Positions 43,587 through 53,281 of a stretch of DNA of 64,000 nucleotides are shown piece by piece (positions within the stretch are counted from its first letter, which is position 1; every line of letters starts with the position of its first letter). The notes below the pieces were generated by a model, which did not search any database, was not told where the DNA came from, and saw only the letters and a program-made list of their open reading frames with translations. Both the position numbers and the translations under genes were made by a program. This stretch comes from Bdellovibrio sp. ZAP7 (lineage in GTDB: Bacteria; Bdellovibrionota_B; Oligoflexia; Oligoflexales; RGVZ01): positions 1 through 64,000 of the forward strand of contig CAMDKS010000013.1 in the NCBI GenBank assembly GCA_945900755.1, given 5' to 3'.

Positions 43587-44249
43587 TTACTTGTCTGTTT
43601 TGACCAGCCACCGGGTGCGGATCCATCGCCCGGCATCCAACTGGCACCAGTCGCCATTAGTTTTGACATGGACTTCTGTTCCACCCTTTAGGTAGCCGAT
43701 GATTTTCGAATGCCGATTTGGTTGTGAACGAATCGTCAAGATTGCGGCTTTGATAAAAAATGTTTGTGGGCCAGATCCCTGCTTGCTCATGGACCCACTT
43801 TCTACATGATCAACCCCTTCGTCGGCTGAATTTGAAGTGGTCTCTTTACTGGTGGCCACTGGCGATGAATCTGCCGTTGGCTGAGAAACAACTGCCGTAG
43901 GCGGCGCGGAGGAGGCCGGCCTTGTCACTTCGGACAAAGTAACTGACTCAGTGTTCACCAAAGGAACCGTTGGTATAGGGACTACCGCTGGCTGATTCAG
44001 ACGTTGGTTTGATCCGACCTCGACTTCTTTGGGGTACGCCTTTTGATCTGGATCGATGGCGGGTATGTCTAGGCGAGTCTGCTGGTTCGTCAAATGATCG
44101 GCCGATACTGGGTCAACGGAGCCGTCCTTTGTGCATGCAAATAAGCCGAGCAAGGACGTAAATACCAGCTGATGGAAATATCTATATTGAGGGCTTGATC
44201 GCCGCCGTTGCCTCGCAAACTGAATTTCAGTCGGATACACTAATTGCAT
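43587..44249 (-). CDS. Lipoprotein with C-terminal bacterial SH3 domain
   Basis: The 220-residue protein has a basic N-terminus and signal ending SLLGLFAC (Cys39). A long low-complexity Pro/Ser/Thr/Val linker (~45-150) leads to an SH3b domain (~155-218; AAILTIRSQPNRHSKIIGYL then EVHVKTNGDWCQLDAGRWIR). SH3b domains in envelope proteins bind peptidoglycan peptides. GGGGTG lies before ATG 44249. Function unknown. Confidence 0.72.
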   Translation of the reverse strand: MQLVYPTEIQFARQRRRSSPQYRYFHQLVFTSLLGLFACTKDGSVDPVSADHLTNQQTRLDIPAIDPDQKAYPKEVEVGSNQRLNQPAVVPIPTVPLVNTESVTLSEVTRPASSAPPTAVVSQPTADSSPVATSKETTSNSADEGVDHVESGSMSKQGSGPQTFFIKAAILTIRSQPNRHSKIIGYLKGGTEVHVKTNGDWCQLDAGRWIRTRWLVKTDK

Positions 44250-44301
44250 TCTGAGGCACCCCGAATGTTAGAACCAAAAATAGTAGAAACAAACTCAAAA
44301 C

Positions 44302-44619
44302 CTAGAGAGCGAAAGCATCGTCGACCATTTTTTTGAGCTTTTCAAGACCTTTAAAGCCTTCAAAACGCCCCTTTTGCTGTTTCCCTGCGAACACAAAGAA
44401 TACCGGAAGCACCTCGGTCTCCGCTATCTCCAAAATTTCAGGATGATCGTCTGCACTAATTTGTCCAAAAACAAGAGCATGCACATTTGCCGCTTCAAGA
44501 CGCTCAACCGCAGGCACCGACAACTTGCAGGCACCGCAGCCATTTTTCCATAACTTCAAAAACACAGCATCACCTGCAGCTAGGTGCGTTTGTAAGTCTT
44601 CAGGGGTCCAATTCTTCAT
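44302..44619 (-). CDS. Thioredoxin-like protein with CGAC active site
   Basis: About 105 residues from ATG 44619 (GGAGG 8 bases upstream). The thioredoxin fold is supported by FLKLWKNGCGAC (C28-x-x-C31), the cis-Pro loop EVLPVFFVFAGKQQ and the final helix. CGAC replaces the CGPC of classical thioredoxin, which would change redox potential. No signal peptide, so it is cytoplasmic. Confidence 0.82.
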   Translation of the reverse strand: MKNWTPEDLQTHLAAGDAVFLKLWKNGCGACKLSVPAVERLEAANVHALVFGQISADDHPEILEIAETEVLPVFFVFAGKQQKGRFEGFKGLEKLKKMVDDAFAL

Positions 44620-44690
44620 GACGACATCCTCCAAGTAAGTTATAGGCACTGCCAGTTCGGAGTTCAGTGATATACAAACTAATTTCGTAT

Positions 44691-44719
44691 TTCAATTGAT
44701 TACGCACATGCCTTATAGT
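44691..44719 (+). promoter_or_regulatory. Candidate promoter of the iron ABC operon
   Basis: TTCAAT (44691-44696; weak -35), a 17-base spacer and TATAGT (44714-44719), ~90 bases before the binding-protein ATG. No Fur box was recognised. Confidence 0.4.
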
Positions 44720-44778
44720 AGCGTGCTCGCGGTCTTAGTAATTTTGCAAAGTACATGCTGCTCTTTATTTAATCATCA

Positions 44779-44789
44779 CCCCCCCCCCC
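44779..44789 (+). repeat. Homopolymer of 11 C in the operon leader
   Basis: The C11 tract lies between the candidate promoter and the AGGAAAG ribosome site (44791-44797), 17 bases before the start at 44807. Such tracts are prone to slippage. Confidence 0.85.
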
Positions 44790-44806
44790 TAGGAAAGATA
44801 ATATCA

Positions 44807-46147
44807 ATGAAATCAAACCGCTCGTTTTCAGCGCAGAAAAAATGGATTTCGGCCACGTTAAGCCTTGCTGCCCTTATGTTCACGGCTCCAGTACACGCAG
44901 GGGATTCACTGACGATCATTTCTCCACACCGCAAGTCCATTCAAAATGAATATGTGCCGGCATTTACAGCTTGGTACAAAGAAAAATATAAGACAGACGT
45001 CCTCGTTGATTGGATTGACCAGGGAGGCAGTAACGATGATGTGAAATTCATTAAAGCTAAATTTGCGGCCACTCCCAAAACCTCGGGCATCGATATCTTT
45101 TGGGGAGGCGGCACAACCACTCACGCAGAGATCGCAAGCGCAAAATTAAGCGATAAACTCAACCTCTCTGCTCCCCTAAAAAAGCAATTGCCAAAAGCGA
45201 TTGGTGGGTCGAATCTTTCAAATGATGAGGGAACTTACATTTCCACAGCTCTGTCTTCTTTCGGTATTTTTTACAACATTCCGATGCTTGCATTGGAGAA
45301 AACCCCGGCGCCAACCACCTGGGAGTCGCTGGCCACAGCACAATACAAAGACAAAATCATCCTCACGGATTCTCGCAAATCGGGAACGGCGAGCGTTATG
45401 AACCATGTTATTCTGGAGAGTGCTGGCTGGGAAAAAGGCTGGGAATTGTTGACCGCCATGAGCGGAAATGCCCGTCAATTTACGGCCTCTAGTTCCGACG
45501 TGATCAAGGCCGTCGTTGCGGGTGACGCTGCGGCAACCCTTGCCATCGATTTTTATGCCCTTGCTAAAATTGGAGACCTTGGTGCAGATAAACTAGGCTT
45601 CGTCCTTCCTACCGGAAAAACGATTATCGAGGGCGATCCCGTTTCCATTCTTAAGGGAGCCCCTCATCGCCAAGTGGCAGACCGCTTTGTCGAATATATT
45701 CTATCTGTCGAAGGCCAAACCATACTGATGCTTAAAAAGGGCGACGTTGGCGGCCCCAAAATCGAAACTCTCGCCCGCTTGGCCGTTAACTCTGACGCTT
45801 ACAAGGCTACGGAAGGAAAACGAGTTAACCCTCTCAATCCAAATACGGTCAAAGGGTTCCTTAAGTATGACACCGACAAGCAAGCGGCCGTTCGTCACGT
45901 TTTAGACGACCTAATTGGCACCCAGTTAGTGGATAGCCACAAAGAACTACGCGCAGCATGGAGCAAAGTCATTAAAGACGGCGCGAAACCTGCTGACGTT
46001 AAATCCATCTCTAAAGCTCCCGTCACTGCAAGCGAGCTGACAACTCTCGCCGCTAAATGGGATAATGCCGTATTTAGAAATGAAAAGATCAACGAGTGGG
46101 TTAAATTTGCACAGGCCAAGTACGCTAGTGCCGGTAAAGCCAAGTAA
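44807..46147 (+). CDS. Fe(III)-type ABC transporter substrate-binding protein
   Basis: About 446 residues from ATG 44807 (AGGAAAG upstream; the longer frame from 44696 crosses the C11 tract). The signal peptide cleaves near TAPVHA-G. The type-II periplasmic binding fold of the FbpA/ferric-binding group follows: LTIISPHRKSIQNEYVPAF, IDIFWGGGTTTHAEIASAK, GTYISTALSSFGIFYNIPML, DSRKSGTASVMNHVILE and a DFYALAKIG segment near the ligand-closing region. It is ~100 residues longer than FbpA, with a C-terminal helical extension. First gene of a three-gene transporter operon. The substrate (iron or another anion/complex) is inferred. Confidence 0.83.
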   Translation: MKSNRSFSAQKKWISATLSLAALMFTAPVHAGDSLTIISPHRKSIQNEYVPAFTAWYKEKYKTDVLVDWIDQGGSNDDVKFIKAKFAATPKTSGIDIFWGGGTTTHAEIASAKLSDKLNLSAPLKKQLPKAIGGSNLSNDEGTYISTALSSFGIFYNIPMLALEKTPAPTTWESLATAQYKDKIILTDSRKSGTASVMNHVILESAGWEKGWELLTAMSGNARQFTASSSDVIKAVVAGDAAATLAIDFYALAKIGDLGADKLGFVLPTGKTIIEGDPVSILKGAPHRQVADRFVEYILSVEGQTILMLKKGDVGGPKIETLARLAVNSDAYKATEGKRVNPLNPNTVKGFLKYDTDKQAAVRHVLDDLIGTQLVDSHKELRAAWSKVIKDGAKPADVKSISKAPVTASELTTLAAKWDNAVFRNEKINEWVKFAQAKYASAGKAK

Positions 46148-46305
46148 TCTTACTGAGCGAGGGATCTTTCGTGGCAAACCTTTTCATGGCCTAACTTTTA
46201 GGAACTCTTTCTTGAGGCTTTGAAGGAAATTGTGTTATGAGATTAGTCCCTTAGAATTCCTACATCAGTAAATAATGAAGCTATCAGTGCAAGCGGAGCT
46301 AATCG

Positions 46306-47409
46306 ATGGAAGTCGTCTTTAAGAATGTCACAAAACGCTACGGAAAAACCGTTGCGGTAGAAAACTTCAATCTCACGATTGAATCAGGCGCGCTTCATTT
46401 TTTATTGGGGCCGTCTGGCTGCGGTAAAACGACAACCCTGCGGATGCTCGCAGGACTTGAAACTGTGACTCAGGGTCAAATTCTATTCGATGGAAAAGAC
46501 GTGACGAAGAGTCCAGCGGCAGAGCGTGGCATTGGCATGGTATTTCAGAACTACGCACTGTGGCCACACATGACCGTACTAAAAAACATTGAGTACGGAT
46601 TAAAATTAAGAGGACTTTCCAAAGAGGCCCTAAACGAGCGCGTCAATGAAGTTCTTCAGATCACGCAACTCGTGCGTTTTGCAGACCGCCTTCCGGGCCA
46701 ATTATCAGGTGGCCAACAACAACGTGTGGCCCTAGCTCGCGCATTGGCCATTCGTCCTAATGTTTTACTTTTAGACGAACCCCTTTCCAATCTCGACGCA
46801 AAACTACGCCACGAGATGCGTGACAATATTTGCCGTATTCACAAACAAACTGGCATTACGACTGTTTATGTAACTCACGATCAAAAAGAAGCCCTTAGCA
46901 TGGGAACCAACATCTCGGTCATGCATTCAGGATCTCTCATTCAAACCGCCCCACCCAGAGACCTTTATAACGAGCCTCGGTCGCCGTTTGTCGCAGGCTT
47001 CATCGGTGAAACTAACCTCATTGCTGGATCGTTCGCAGGTAGTGACAATAAAGTTGTCGGTGGCTTGCATAGCGTCAATACTGATTTAGGACTCATTCAA
47101 ACCACAAGAAAAATTGGCCATTTTAAAGTTGGCGATAAGGTCATGGTTTCTATTCGTCCTGAAGCTATCGAACTCGCCCTGACGTCAACTCAAAGTGACG
47201 TGAATTGTTATGATGTGACCTTAAATTATTTGACCTATTTAGGCGAAAGTGAACAGTTACAGCTTAGCCGTGGCGACACCTTAATTAAGGCGACACTATT
47301 TAACGCCACCACACATCGGCTTACCGACGGCGATGGTGTACGCATTCATTTCCCTGAGCATGCGGCCCTTATTCTTCCGCCCGACGATCAGTTAGGCGCG
47401 GGGACTTGA
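46306..47409 (+). CDS. ABC transporter ATP-binding protein (FbpC/PotA-type)
   Basis: The 367-residue protein has Walker [10 protein letters not shown] (~36-44), Q-loop [11 protein letters not shown], signature LSGGQQQR, Walker [13 protein letters not shown] and the H-loop [11 protein letters not shown]-terminal TOBE/regulatory domain occupies ~240-355. It energises uptake of the ligand caught by the preceding binding protein through the fused permease that follows. It begins 158 bases after the binding-protein gene and ends 4 before the permease; GGAGC precedes the ATG. Confidence 0.92.
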   Translation: MEVVFKNVTKRYGKTVAVENFNLTIESGALHFLLGPSGCGKTTTLRMLAGLETVTQGQILFDGKDVTKSPAAERGIGMVFQNYALWPHMTVLKNIEYGLKLRGLSKEALNERVNEVLQITQLVRFADRLPGQLSGGQQQRVALARALAIRPNVLLLDEPLSNLDAKLRHEMRDNICRIHKQTGITTVYVTHDQKEALSMGTNISVMHSGSLIQTAPPRDLYNEPRSPFVAGFIGETNLIAGSFAGSDNKVVGGLHSVNTDLGLIQTTRKIGHFKVGDKVMVSIRPEAIELALTSTQSDVNCYDVTLNYLTYLGESEQLQLSRGDTLIKATLFNATTHRLTDGDGVRIHFPEHAALILPPDDQLGAGT

Positions 47410-47413
47410 GGTC

Positions 47414-49165
47414 ATGACGACAAAACCTGCTGAAAGTGTGTATTTACCTAATCACTCGCTTGAGGGCACATCGTCCACCCAACGCCGTTTAAGCAACATA
47501 ATGGGCTACGGATCTGTCGTGATAACGATTGCGATGATTGGCGTTTTCCTTTTGTGGCCCATGTCAAAAGTCATGGTCAAAGCTTTCTACAACGGCGAAT
47601 CATTGACCCTAGATTATTTCTACCTGTTGTTTGACAACCACCTCATGGTCGAAGCCATTACTAATTCTCTTTGGGTCGCCTTAGCGACCACAATCGTGTG
47701 CACAATCGTCGCCCTTCCTCTTTCGGTGATTGGCAGCAAGTTGGAATTTTTCGGAAAAAGTTTTCTCATGGGCCTGCTGCTCGTGCCGATGGTTATGCCA
47801 CCGTTTGTGGGCGCCATTGGTTTTCAGCGTTTCTTTGCCCGCTACGGCACCATCAATTTATTTTTGATGAATGGAAAAATCATCGATTCACCGATCGATT
47901 GGCTGGCTGACGGCAACAAATTCTGGGCTGTGGTCATTCTTGGGGTCATGCACCTTTACCCAATTATGTATTTGAATCTGGCGGCCGCACTAGCCAATGT
48001 TGATCCCTCGCTCGAAGAAATGGCGACCACCCTGGGCGTTAAAAAATGGCGTCAATTTAAGGATATTGTTTGGCCCCTAGCCCGCCCAGGATATTTTGCG
48101 GGTGCTATCATTGTTTTTATTTGGGCGCTTACAGATTTGGGCACTCCGTTACTTATTGGTTACAACGACGTCATACCGGTGAGAATCTTCAACATGGTTA
48201 GTGACATCAACGAAAATCCAATGGGGTTTGCCCTCGTGTTTCTCGTGATCATGTTAACCGTAGGTTTTTTTCTACTTTCCAAAAGCACCCTGAATGGCAA
48301 AAAATATGACATGATGGCACGAGGCCACGTAACCAGCTCAGTACGCAAAACTGGCCTTTTCGGGACACTTGTCATCTATGCTGTCTTACTATCGGTGATT
48401 GCATTCGCACTGTTTCCTCACATTAGTGTTTTAATCACAAGCCTTTCCCACAAATGGTTTATGACTCCACTTCCCTTAGAGTACACCACCGAGCATTACA
48501 TGAAGGTATTTAGCCAAGATCTACCCGTTCATGGAATCCAAAACAGCCTATTCCTAGCCTCAATGTCAACTCTGACGGACGTAATCCTTGGATGTCTCGT
48601 GGCCTACGTTATCGTACGCAAGCTCATCCCGTTTACCAACGTATTGGATTCAATCGTCATGATTCCATTGGCGCTTCCTGGTATTGTCTTAGCTTTTGGT
48701 TACGTTATTACGTTTTCAGGCACCTTCTTGGACCCCTTAAATAATCCAGTGCCGCTGCTCGTAATCGCCTACGCCATTCGTCGCCTACCGTACATGGTTC
48801 GTTCGGCGTCAGCGGGCCTGCAGCAAACTAGCGTCAGCCTTGAAGAGGCTTCGGCCACGTTTGGCGCAAGCCACTTCTACACCCTTCGCAAAATCACCAT
48901 GCCACTGGTCCTCGCCAATGTCATCGCGGGCGGACTACTCTGTTTTGCTTACGCCATGCTCGACGTTTCTGACAGCATGATTCTAGCCATGAAGGACCGC
49001 TTCTATCCCATCACTAAAGTTATTTATTCCCTCTACCTAGAACAGGGCAGCGGCGAGCTCGTCGCTTCCGCCCTCGGCATGATCTCAATGGCGATCTTAA
49101 CCATCTGCATTATGGGTGCATCCCTTATTTTGGGAAAGAAAATGGGCGAGCTGTTCAAATCCTAA
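47414..49165 (+). CDS. ABC transporter permease, fused two-domain (FbpB-type)
   Basis: The 583-residue protein has about twelve TM segments in two BPD_transp_1 halves. The EAA-type loops read SLEEMATTLGVKKWRQFKDIVWPLARPG in the first half and SLEEASATFGASHFYTLRKITMPL in the second. This is the internally duplicated form seen in FbpB-like iron permeases. GAGG lies just before ATG 47414. It forms the membrane channel of the transporter and converges with the J-domain gene, 19 bases between stops. Confidence 0.9.
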   Translation: MTTKPAESVYLPNHSLEGTSSTQRRLSNIMGYGSVVITIAMIGVFLLWPMSKVMVKAFYNGESLTLDYFYLLFDNHLMVEAITNSLWVALATTIVCTIVALPLSVIGSKLEFFGKSFLMGLLLVPMVMPPFVGAIGFQRFFARYGTINLFLMNGKIIDSPIDWLADGNKFWAVVILGVMHLYPIMYLNLAAALANVDPSLEEMATTLGVKKWRQFKDIVWPLARPGYFAGAIIVFIWALTDLGTPLLIGYNDVIPVRIFNMVSDINENPMGFALVFLVIMLTVGFFLLSKSTLNGKKYDMMARGHVTSSVRKTGLFGTLVIYAVLLSVIAFALFPHISVLITSLSHKWFMTPLPLEYTTEHYMKVFSQDLPVHGIQNSLFLASMSTLTDVILGCLVAYVIVRKLIPFTNVLDSIVMIPLALPGIVLAFGYVITFSGTFLDPLNNPVPLLVIAYAIRRLPYMVRSASAGLQQTSVSLEEASATFGASHFYTLRKITMPLVLANVIAGGLLCFAYAMLDVSDSMILAMKDRFYPITKVIYSLYLEQGSGELVASALGMISMAILTICIMGASLILGKKMGELFKS

Positions 49166-49184
49166 TAGGCCAGTAGAAAACCGC

Positions 49185-50147
49185 TCACCCTCGAGTCGAG
49201 AGATGTCGGTAGCATTTCGCAAGCATTTTAAACCGCGCCTCGTTGCCGCCTTGTCGATCGGGATGCATCTCTAGGGCGAGTGCGTGGTAGCGTTGCTTTA
49301 GCTCCTCCGCGGCTGGGAAATCTTCGAAGCCCATTAGTTTGAGCGATTGAATATCTAACGTAGACTTCGTGATGGAACGATTTATTGAGGCCGTTGCGCG
49401 GCGGTTGCGAAACTCTTGACGCATGTTATCAGCTTGAGTTTGACCCTCGTAGGGAGCGTCTCCGCTTCGCGAGGCACGCAGCCTGGGTGCTGTCGCCCAG
49501 AATCTTTCGGAAGCGTCCACGAGCATGCCTTGGCATTTTTTCAAGATTTCTTTTGCAGTAAGATACTCCAACTTTACGTTGTTAAGAAATGCGCTTAAAG
49601 ATCGGCTATCAAAATCTGACGGCAGAGATTCAGGAAGAGTCTCTAAACGTGGCCATTCGCCAAAATCTCCAAGACGTTCCAATTCAAAATTGAGAGTTAA
49701 AAGCACCTTCCAAAGGCAAGACTCAGTAGCCCTTAATGGATACGCCACGAGATTTGTAAGCCTCCAGCATTCGAGCAATCCAAAGCGGATTTTTTTAGTA
49801 CTATTCTCATCATACTGGGCAAAAATCGGCTCCGGCATTAGGCTCGGCACAAACGGCCCGGTGGCCGTCGTAGCGTTAGCCCGAAACCAAGCCCCTCGCC
49901 GGTCAACGCTAAGGACACTAACCCTAAATTTAATGGTCGTTTCTAACGATCGAATCTGCGCCGACAGTTTACTAAGGGCGTCGCTTCCTGCTGACTGTTG
50001 TTCTCCCAGTTTTTCACTGATCTTTTCGACAAATTTCTCCTTGCGCTTCAATTCGCAAAGCACCTCTGCGAGGCACTCTCGTACGGAGCCATCTTTTACG
50101 ACAGCGTTGATAAACCAATCATTAGAACGGTTAGTCGTTTGCGACAT
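49185..50147 (-). CDS. Protein with C-terminal J domain
   Basis: The 320-residue cytoplasmic protein has an N-terminal coiled stretch (~40-75; KRKEKFVEKISEKLGEQQ). A central ~180-residue domain of unknown kind is followed by a C-terminal J domain (~265-320) with the essential H295-P-D (LALEMHPDRQGGNEARFKML). J domains stimulate DnaK ATPase, so this probably recruits DnaK to the partner bound by the N-terminal part. GGAGG precedes the ATG by 9. Last gene of the minus-strand cluster. Confidence 0.78.
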   Translation of the reverse strand: MSQTTNRSNDWFINAVVKDGSVRECLAEVLCELKRKEKFVEKISEKLGEQQSAGSDALSKLSAQIRSLETTIKFRVSVLSVDRRGAWFRANATTATGPFVPSLMPEPIFAQYDENSTKKIRFGLLECWRLTNLVAYPLRATESCLWKVLLTLNFELERLGDFGEWPRLETLPESLPSDFDSRSLSAFLNNVKLEYLTAKEILKKCQGMLVDASERFWATAPRLRASRSGDAPYEGQTQADNMRQEFRNRRATASINRSITKSTLDIQSLKLMGFEDFPAAEELKQRYHALALEMHPDRQGGNEARFKMLAKCYRHLSTRG

Positions 50148-50191
50148 GCGATTGGCCTCCGAAGTTTTGTATTCTAATTGAATGAAGTCCG

Positions 50192-50671
50192 CTATTTCGA
50201 ATTCTGTTCAAACTGCTGGGACAATTTATTTAGATCCTCTGCAACCTCGGCGAAAGCGTCCCCTTTTCTCAATATTGTTCTGTGTTGATAATTCCCTTCC
50301 GAAATCATCTGCACATGCCTGCGAAATGCGATTGTCGGCCCCACTAAGTGGTGAGTAAACAAAATAGTCATGCCGATATTTATGGCCGCGTAGATCGCAA
50401 CGGCACCGAACACCTGAATTTTAGCAGGGTTAATATATTGGTCCAATAAATCCCGAACTTCCTCCGGCACTCCCGTCAGCTCCACAATTATTTCTAACAA
50501 TTTACCTAGATTAAGGTACAAAATGCCACTCAAAATCACGGCGAATATAAGCGACAATACAACGCTATATACGCCGAGCCTCACTTGAAAATAAGGCTGC
50601 AGGGCGTAATTTTTAACATTTCGAACAAATTTATGTGGACCTTTTTGTCCTTCTGATTTCTTTTTTTCCAT
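50192..50671 (-). CDS. Small membrane protein with HAMP-like cytoplasmic tail
   Basis: The 159-residue protein has a basic N-terminus, TM1 (~32-52; GVYSVVLSLIFAVILSGIL), a short loop of ~40 residues, and TM2 (~87-107; VFGAVAIYAAINIGMTILF). A HAMP-like segment follows (VGPTIAFRRHVQMISEGNYQ with a second helix EVAEDLNKLSQQFEQ). It resembles the stem of a chemoreceptor or sensor kinase without output domain. GGGAG lies 8 bases before the ATG. It may relay conformational change within the cluster. Confidence 0.68.
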   Translation of the reverse strand: MEKKKSEGQKGPHKFVRNVKNYALQPYFQVRLGVYSVVLSLIFAVILSGILYLNLGKLLEIIVELTGVPEEVRDLLDQYINPAKIQVFGAVAIYAAINIGMTILFTHHLVGPTIAFRRHVQMISEGNYQHRTILRKGDAFAEVAEDLNKLSQQFEQNSK

Positions 50672-50695
50672 ATGACCATCTCCCTTGTTGGACCT

Positions 50696-51787
50696 TCACT
50701 TTACATTAAACGAAAACGTCAATTCCCCAATCATATTCTCTTGAACAGGCATTGGAATCTGTTGTAATTCAGTAATTAAGCAATCAATCATGCCCGCATT
50801 TGCTATCGACCCGCGATTTTTCTTCGCCTGCCTGATGGTGCCAGTAATGGATGAAGTGAGAATATGAAAAACGAGGTCCCCCTTCAACTGAAAATCCAGC
50901 TCAAGAGCCGCAAGATAACAACCCCTAAGATTCCGGTCAAAGGCGGTGATGGATGCCAACAAACTTTTGGCGTGCTTTTGATGTTTAAATAGTTCTACTC
51001 TATAGTGCATATCGATATCACGGGTGACAGAGGCGTTTTCATTCATTTGAATTACATTTCTTTCGGATGTGTTTCCCGCTCCCTTGATCGCATTTTTTCC
51101 ACCAATGACCGCTTGAATAGTACCTGTAAATCCACTGATCACTGCGACCACAGCACTGTCATTTACTGAAACCTTTTCTTGGTATGTATTAGGAGCCATT
51201 AAAAACTTTATCGCGAGTTCATTTTCTCCCCTTGGGGATAGTTCCCAAAGACCGAGATTAGACAACATTAAGCGAGAAACTATGACAAACATTGGCGATT
51301 TAGGGTCTCTGGACCATCTCCGTTTTTTGCCCTTATGATCTACAAATTCGACCGATTCAATACGATACTTTCCGCTACTAACCTTCCAAACGTCGTGAGG
51401 CGGAGCCCCCTCCTCTGTTTGCGCATTTAAAAAAACATACGACTGCTTCTCAATAATTCCATAAAGTGTTATCTGTGCATTTCCCACGACACGGCTCGGA
51501 AATCCTGTAGGCCGAATATTTACAAACAACCCTCCTTCCTTTTTCCTAAAAAATTCGCCGTTCCAACTTTTAACCCCTTTAACCGGATTTTCAGGTGGAG
51601 CTCCCCCATAGCCAGTGCTTGCTGCAATGATAATCATGCCGATGATCCATGAGGAACCTAGCCTAGAGCAGCGACTAACTGCGGCCTCCACGAAATAATT
51701 TATTTGGCTCCAAGAATAAAACATCGCACTCCAAATCAACGAAAGAGACACAGCTAATTCAAGAACATCGATGATGCATAGATTCAT
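50696..51787 (-). CDS. Exported protein of unknown function, Ig/energy-transducer-like C-terminus
   Basis: Up to 363 residues from ATG 51787, which has no clear ribosome site; an internal ATG before IIIAASTGYGGAPPEN (~residue 51) could be the real start, giving a shorter signal peptide. The mature part is beta-rich (VVGNAQITLYGIIEKQSYVF, KYRIESVEFVDHKGKKRRWS). The C-terminal ~80 residues (RNLRGCYLAALELDFQLKGD, MIGELTFSFNV) have the CY..L....G.L.F.. pattern seen in AgmX/TonB-type C-terminal domains. That resemblance is weak. It lies 15 bases after the helical lipoprotein gene. Confidence 0.6.
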   Translation of the reverse strand: MNLCIIDVLELAVSLSLIWSAMFYSWSQINYFVEAAVSRCSRLGSSWIIGMIIIAASTGYGGAPPENPVKGVKSWNGEFFRKKEGGLFVNIRPTGFPSRVVGNAQITLYGIIEKQSYVFLNAQTEEGAPPHDVWKVSSGKYRIESVEFVDHKGKKRRWSRDPKSPMFVIVSRLMLSNLGLWELSPRGENELAIKFLMAPNTYQEKVSVNDSAVVAVISGFTGTIQAVIGGKNAIKGAGNTSERNVIQMNENASVTRDIDMHYRVELFKHQKHAKSLLASITAFDRNLRGCYLAALELDFQLKGDLVFHILTSSITGTIRQAKKNRGSIANAGMIDCLITELQQIPMPVQENMIGELTFSFNVK

Positions 51788-51802
51788 TCGAAGTAAACAA
51801 AT

Positions 51803-52810
51803 TTAGAACGTAATTTCCCCAAGCTCTTCCACAACTTCGCTCTGGGCCACTACTTTTTTCAATTCGGAAAGGAACACTCTTTTTGAAGCCGTCATATTGC
51901 GCCGCGCACCCTCTATGAATGCTATTTGCACCCATACCGGCATCCGTGCGAGTGACATAGCCATTCCTGCCTGATTTTTAGCAACAAGTGTTTCAAGCAA
52001 CGACAAGGCTAGGTCACTGAGGCCTGGATTTCTTGAAATAGAATAATAGAAGATGGTCTCAATTAGTGCCTGATTTTGATTTGGCGGATACTTCATCATA
52101 TGCTGCAAGGCGATCGTCGCTGCAAAGAGATTTATCGAAGAAATCGTCATCTGCCGCAATTCTTCAGGCGGACAAAGGGAAAGATATTCCAGGAGATCGT
52201 CACTGGCCTTTTCTGGATTTAACGCCGCCATGGCCAGGGCAAAGGATTCATGATTTGTAGACAAGAGGCCTTGGCGAACTACGGAGTAGGCCGACGCCAT
52301 TTTGTTCGTTTGAACCGCGATCGCCATCGCAGGAATTAATATGGCCTCCTCGTCATCATCAAATAAAGCACGATTTATCTCTGCATTCATCTCAGTACGC
52401 ATGATTTTTCCAGGCAACGCTGTGGCCATTTGCCAGCCGAGTTGACGAACAAGAGCCCGCTCCGACGCTACCATCTTCTTAAACATTCCCCCTTGAGGGG
52501 TTACTGGGCCAGAAAGGTAGAGCATCATCGCATTTGTAATCTGCGCATTTGAATAGTCTGTCATTCCTGCCAATATATTTTTATTCAGGATTTTTTCGGC
52601 CTCTGGCCATTGCTTCCGAACTGTTACAAGCTTTCGAACCTTCGTCCCGGTAACGCCGCCAAAATCAATGCCGGCCGTTAAGGCTTCTTCCAGGGGCATT
52701 GACTGGGATATTTCAGGCGCCAATTTCTCTGACTTACTCCCTTGGGCTGTCGGGGTAACACAGGCTGATGTGGTCATTAAAAAACCTATTATGACGATAC
52801 GTGCGATCAT
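51803..52810 (-). CDS. Helical-repeat lipoprotein
   Basis: The 335-residue protein has a lipoprotein signal ending GFLMTTSAC (Cys17), and GAGGAG lies 7 bases before ATG 52810. The rest is alpha-helical with HEAT-like repeats (REMVASERALVRQL-type helices, DDEEAILIPAMAIAVQTNKM, NPGLSDLALSLLETLVAKNQ). No enzymatic motif. Probably a periplasmic scaffold working with its cluster neighbours. Confidence 0.68.
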   Translation of the reverse strand: MIARIVIIGFLMTTSACVTPTAQGSKSEKLAPEISQSMPLEEALTAGIDFGGVTGTKVRKLVTVRKQWPEAEKILNKNILAGMTDYSNAQITNAMMLYLSGPVTPQGGMFKKMVASERALVRQLGWQMATALPGKIMRTEMNAEINRALFDDDEEAILIPAMAIAVQTNKMASAYSVVRQGLLSTNHESFALAMAALNPEKASDDLLEYLSLCPPEELRQMTISSINLFAATIALQHMMKYPPNQNQALIETIFYYSISRNPGLSDLALSLLETLVAKNQAGMAMSLARMPVWVQIAFIEGARRNMTASKRVFLSELKKVVAQSEVVEELGEITF

Positions 52811-52861
52811 ACGGGCTCCTCTACTGTTAGCACTGGCGATTTACGGTCGCACAGGCACTCA

Positions 52862-53281
52862 TTATGCTTTTTTAAATTGAACGGCTACAGCCCCACCCAA
52901 TTCATCGAGCAGCTTCTGATTTATCTCACTAATTGTACTTGGTTCGTGCCGCAAAATAAAGAAGACACAAGGTTTTTCGCCCCCCTTCACCTCGACACCC
53001 TCCACAAAGGCTCGACGATGCAGCTCAAAACACGCCTGCAGCTTTATTTTTGCGGGATCAAAGAAGTCTAACCGAATTTCAGAATCAAATTCAGCACCAA
53101 TAGCACATGCAAACTGCCTCAATGCCCGAAGTGGCTCGCCCACAAGGATTCTGTTGTCTGACTGAGGTCCACCCCAGTCTCGCCACAACTTAACCATGAC
53201 CTGCAAGCGCAAAACCAAAATGGCAAGGGCCAACAAGACCACTAGCGATGCAAAATGAAATACCACCGACAAATTTCCCAC
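52862..53281 (-). CDS. Single-TM protein of unknown function
   Basis: I set the start at GTG 53281, which shares one base with the protease stop (TAGTG). An ATG at 53404 would lie deep inside the protease gene. The 139-residue product has one N-terminal TM (~5-25; SVVFHFASLVVLLALAILVL) and a soluble domain with two cysteines and an acidic FDSEIRLDFFDPAKIKLQAC segment. Its tight coupling to the subtilase suggests a partner or inhibitor, which is inference. Confidence 0.62.
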   Translation of the reverse strand: MGNLSVVFHFASLVVLLALAILVLRLQVMVKLWRDWGGPQSDNRILVGEPLRALRQFACAIGAEFDSEIRLDFFDPAKIKLQACFELHRRAFVEGVEVKGGEKPCVFFILRHEPSTISEINQKLLDELGGAVAVQFKKA

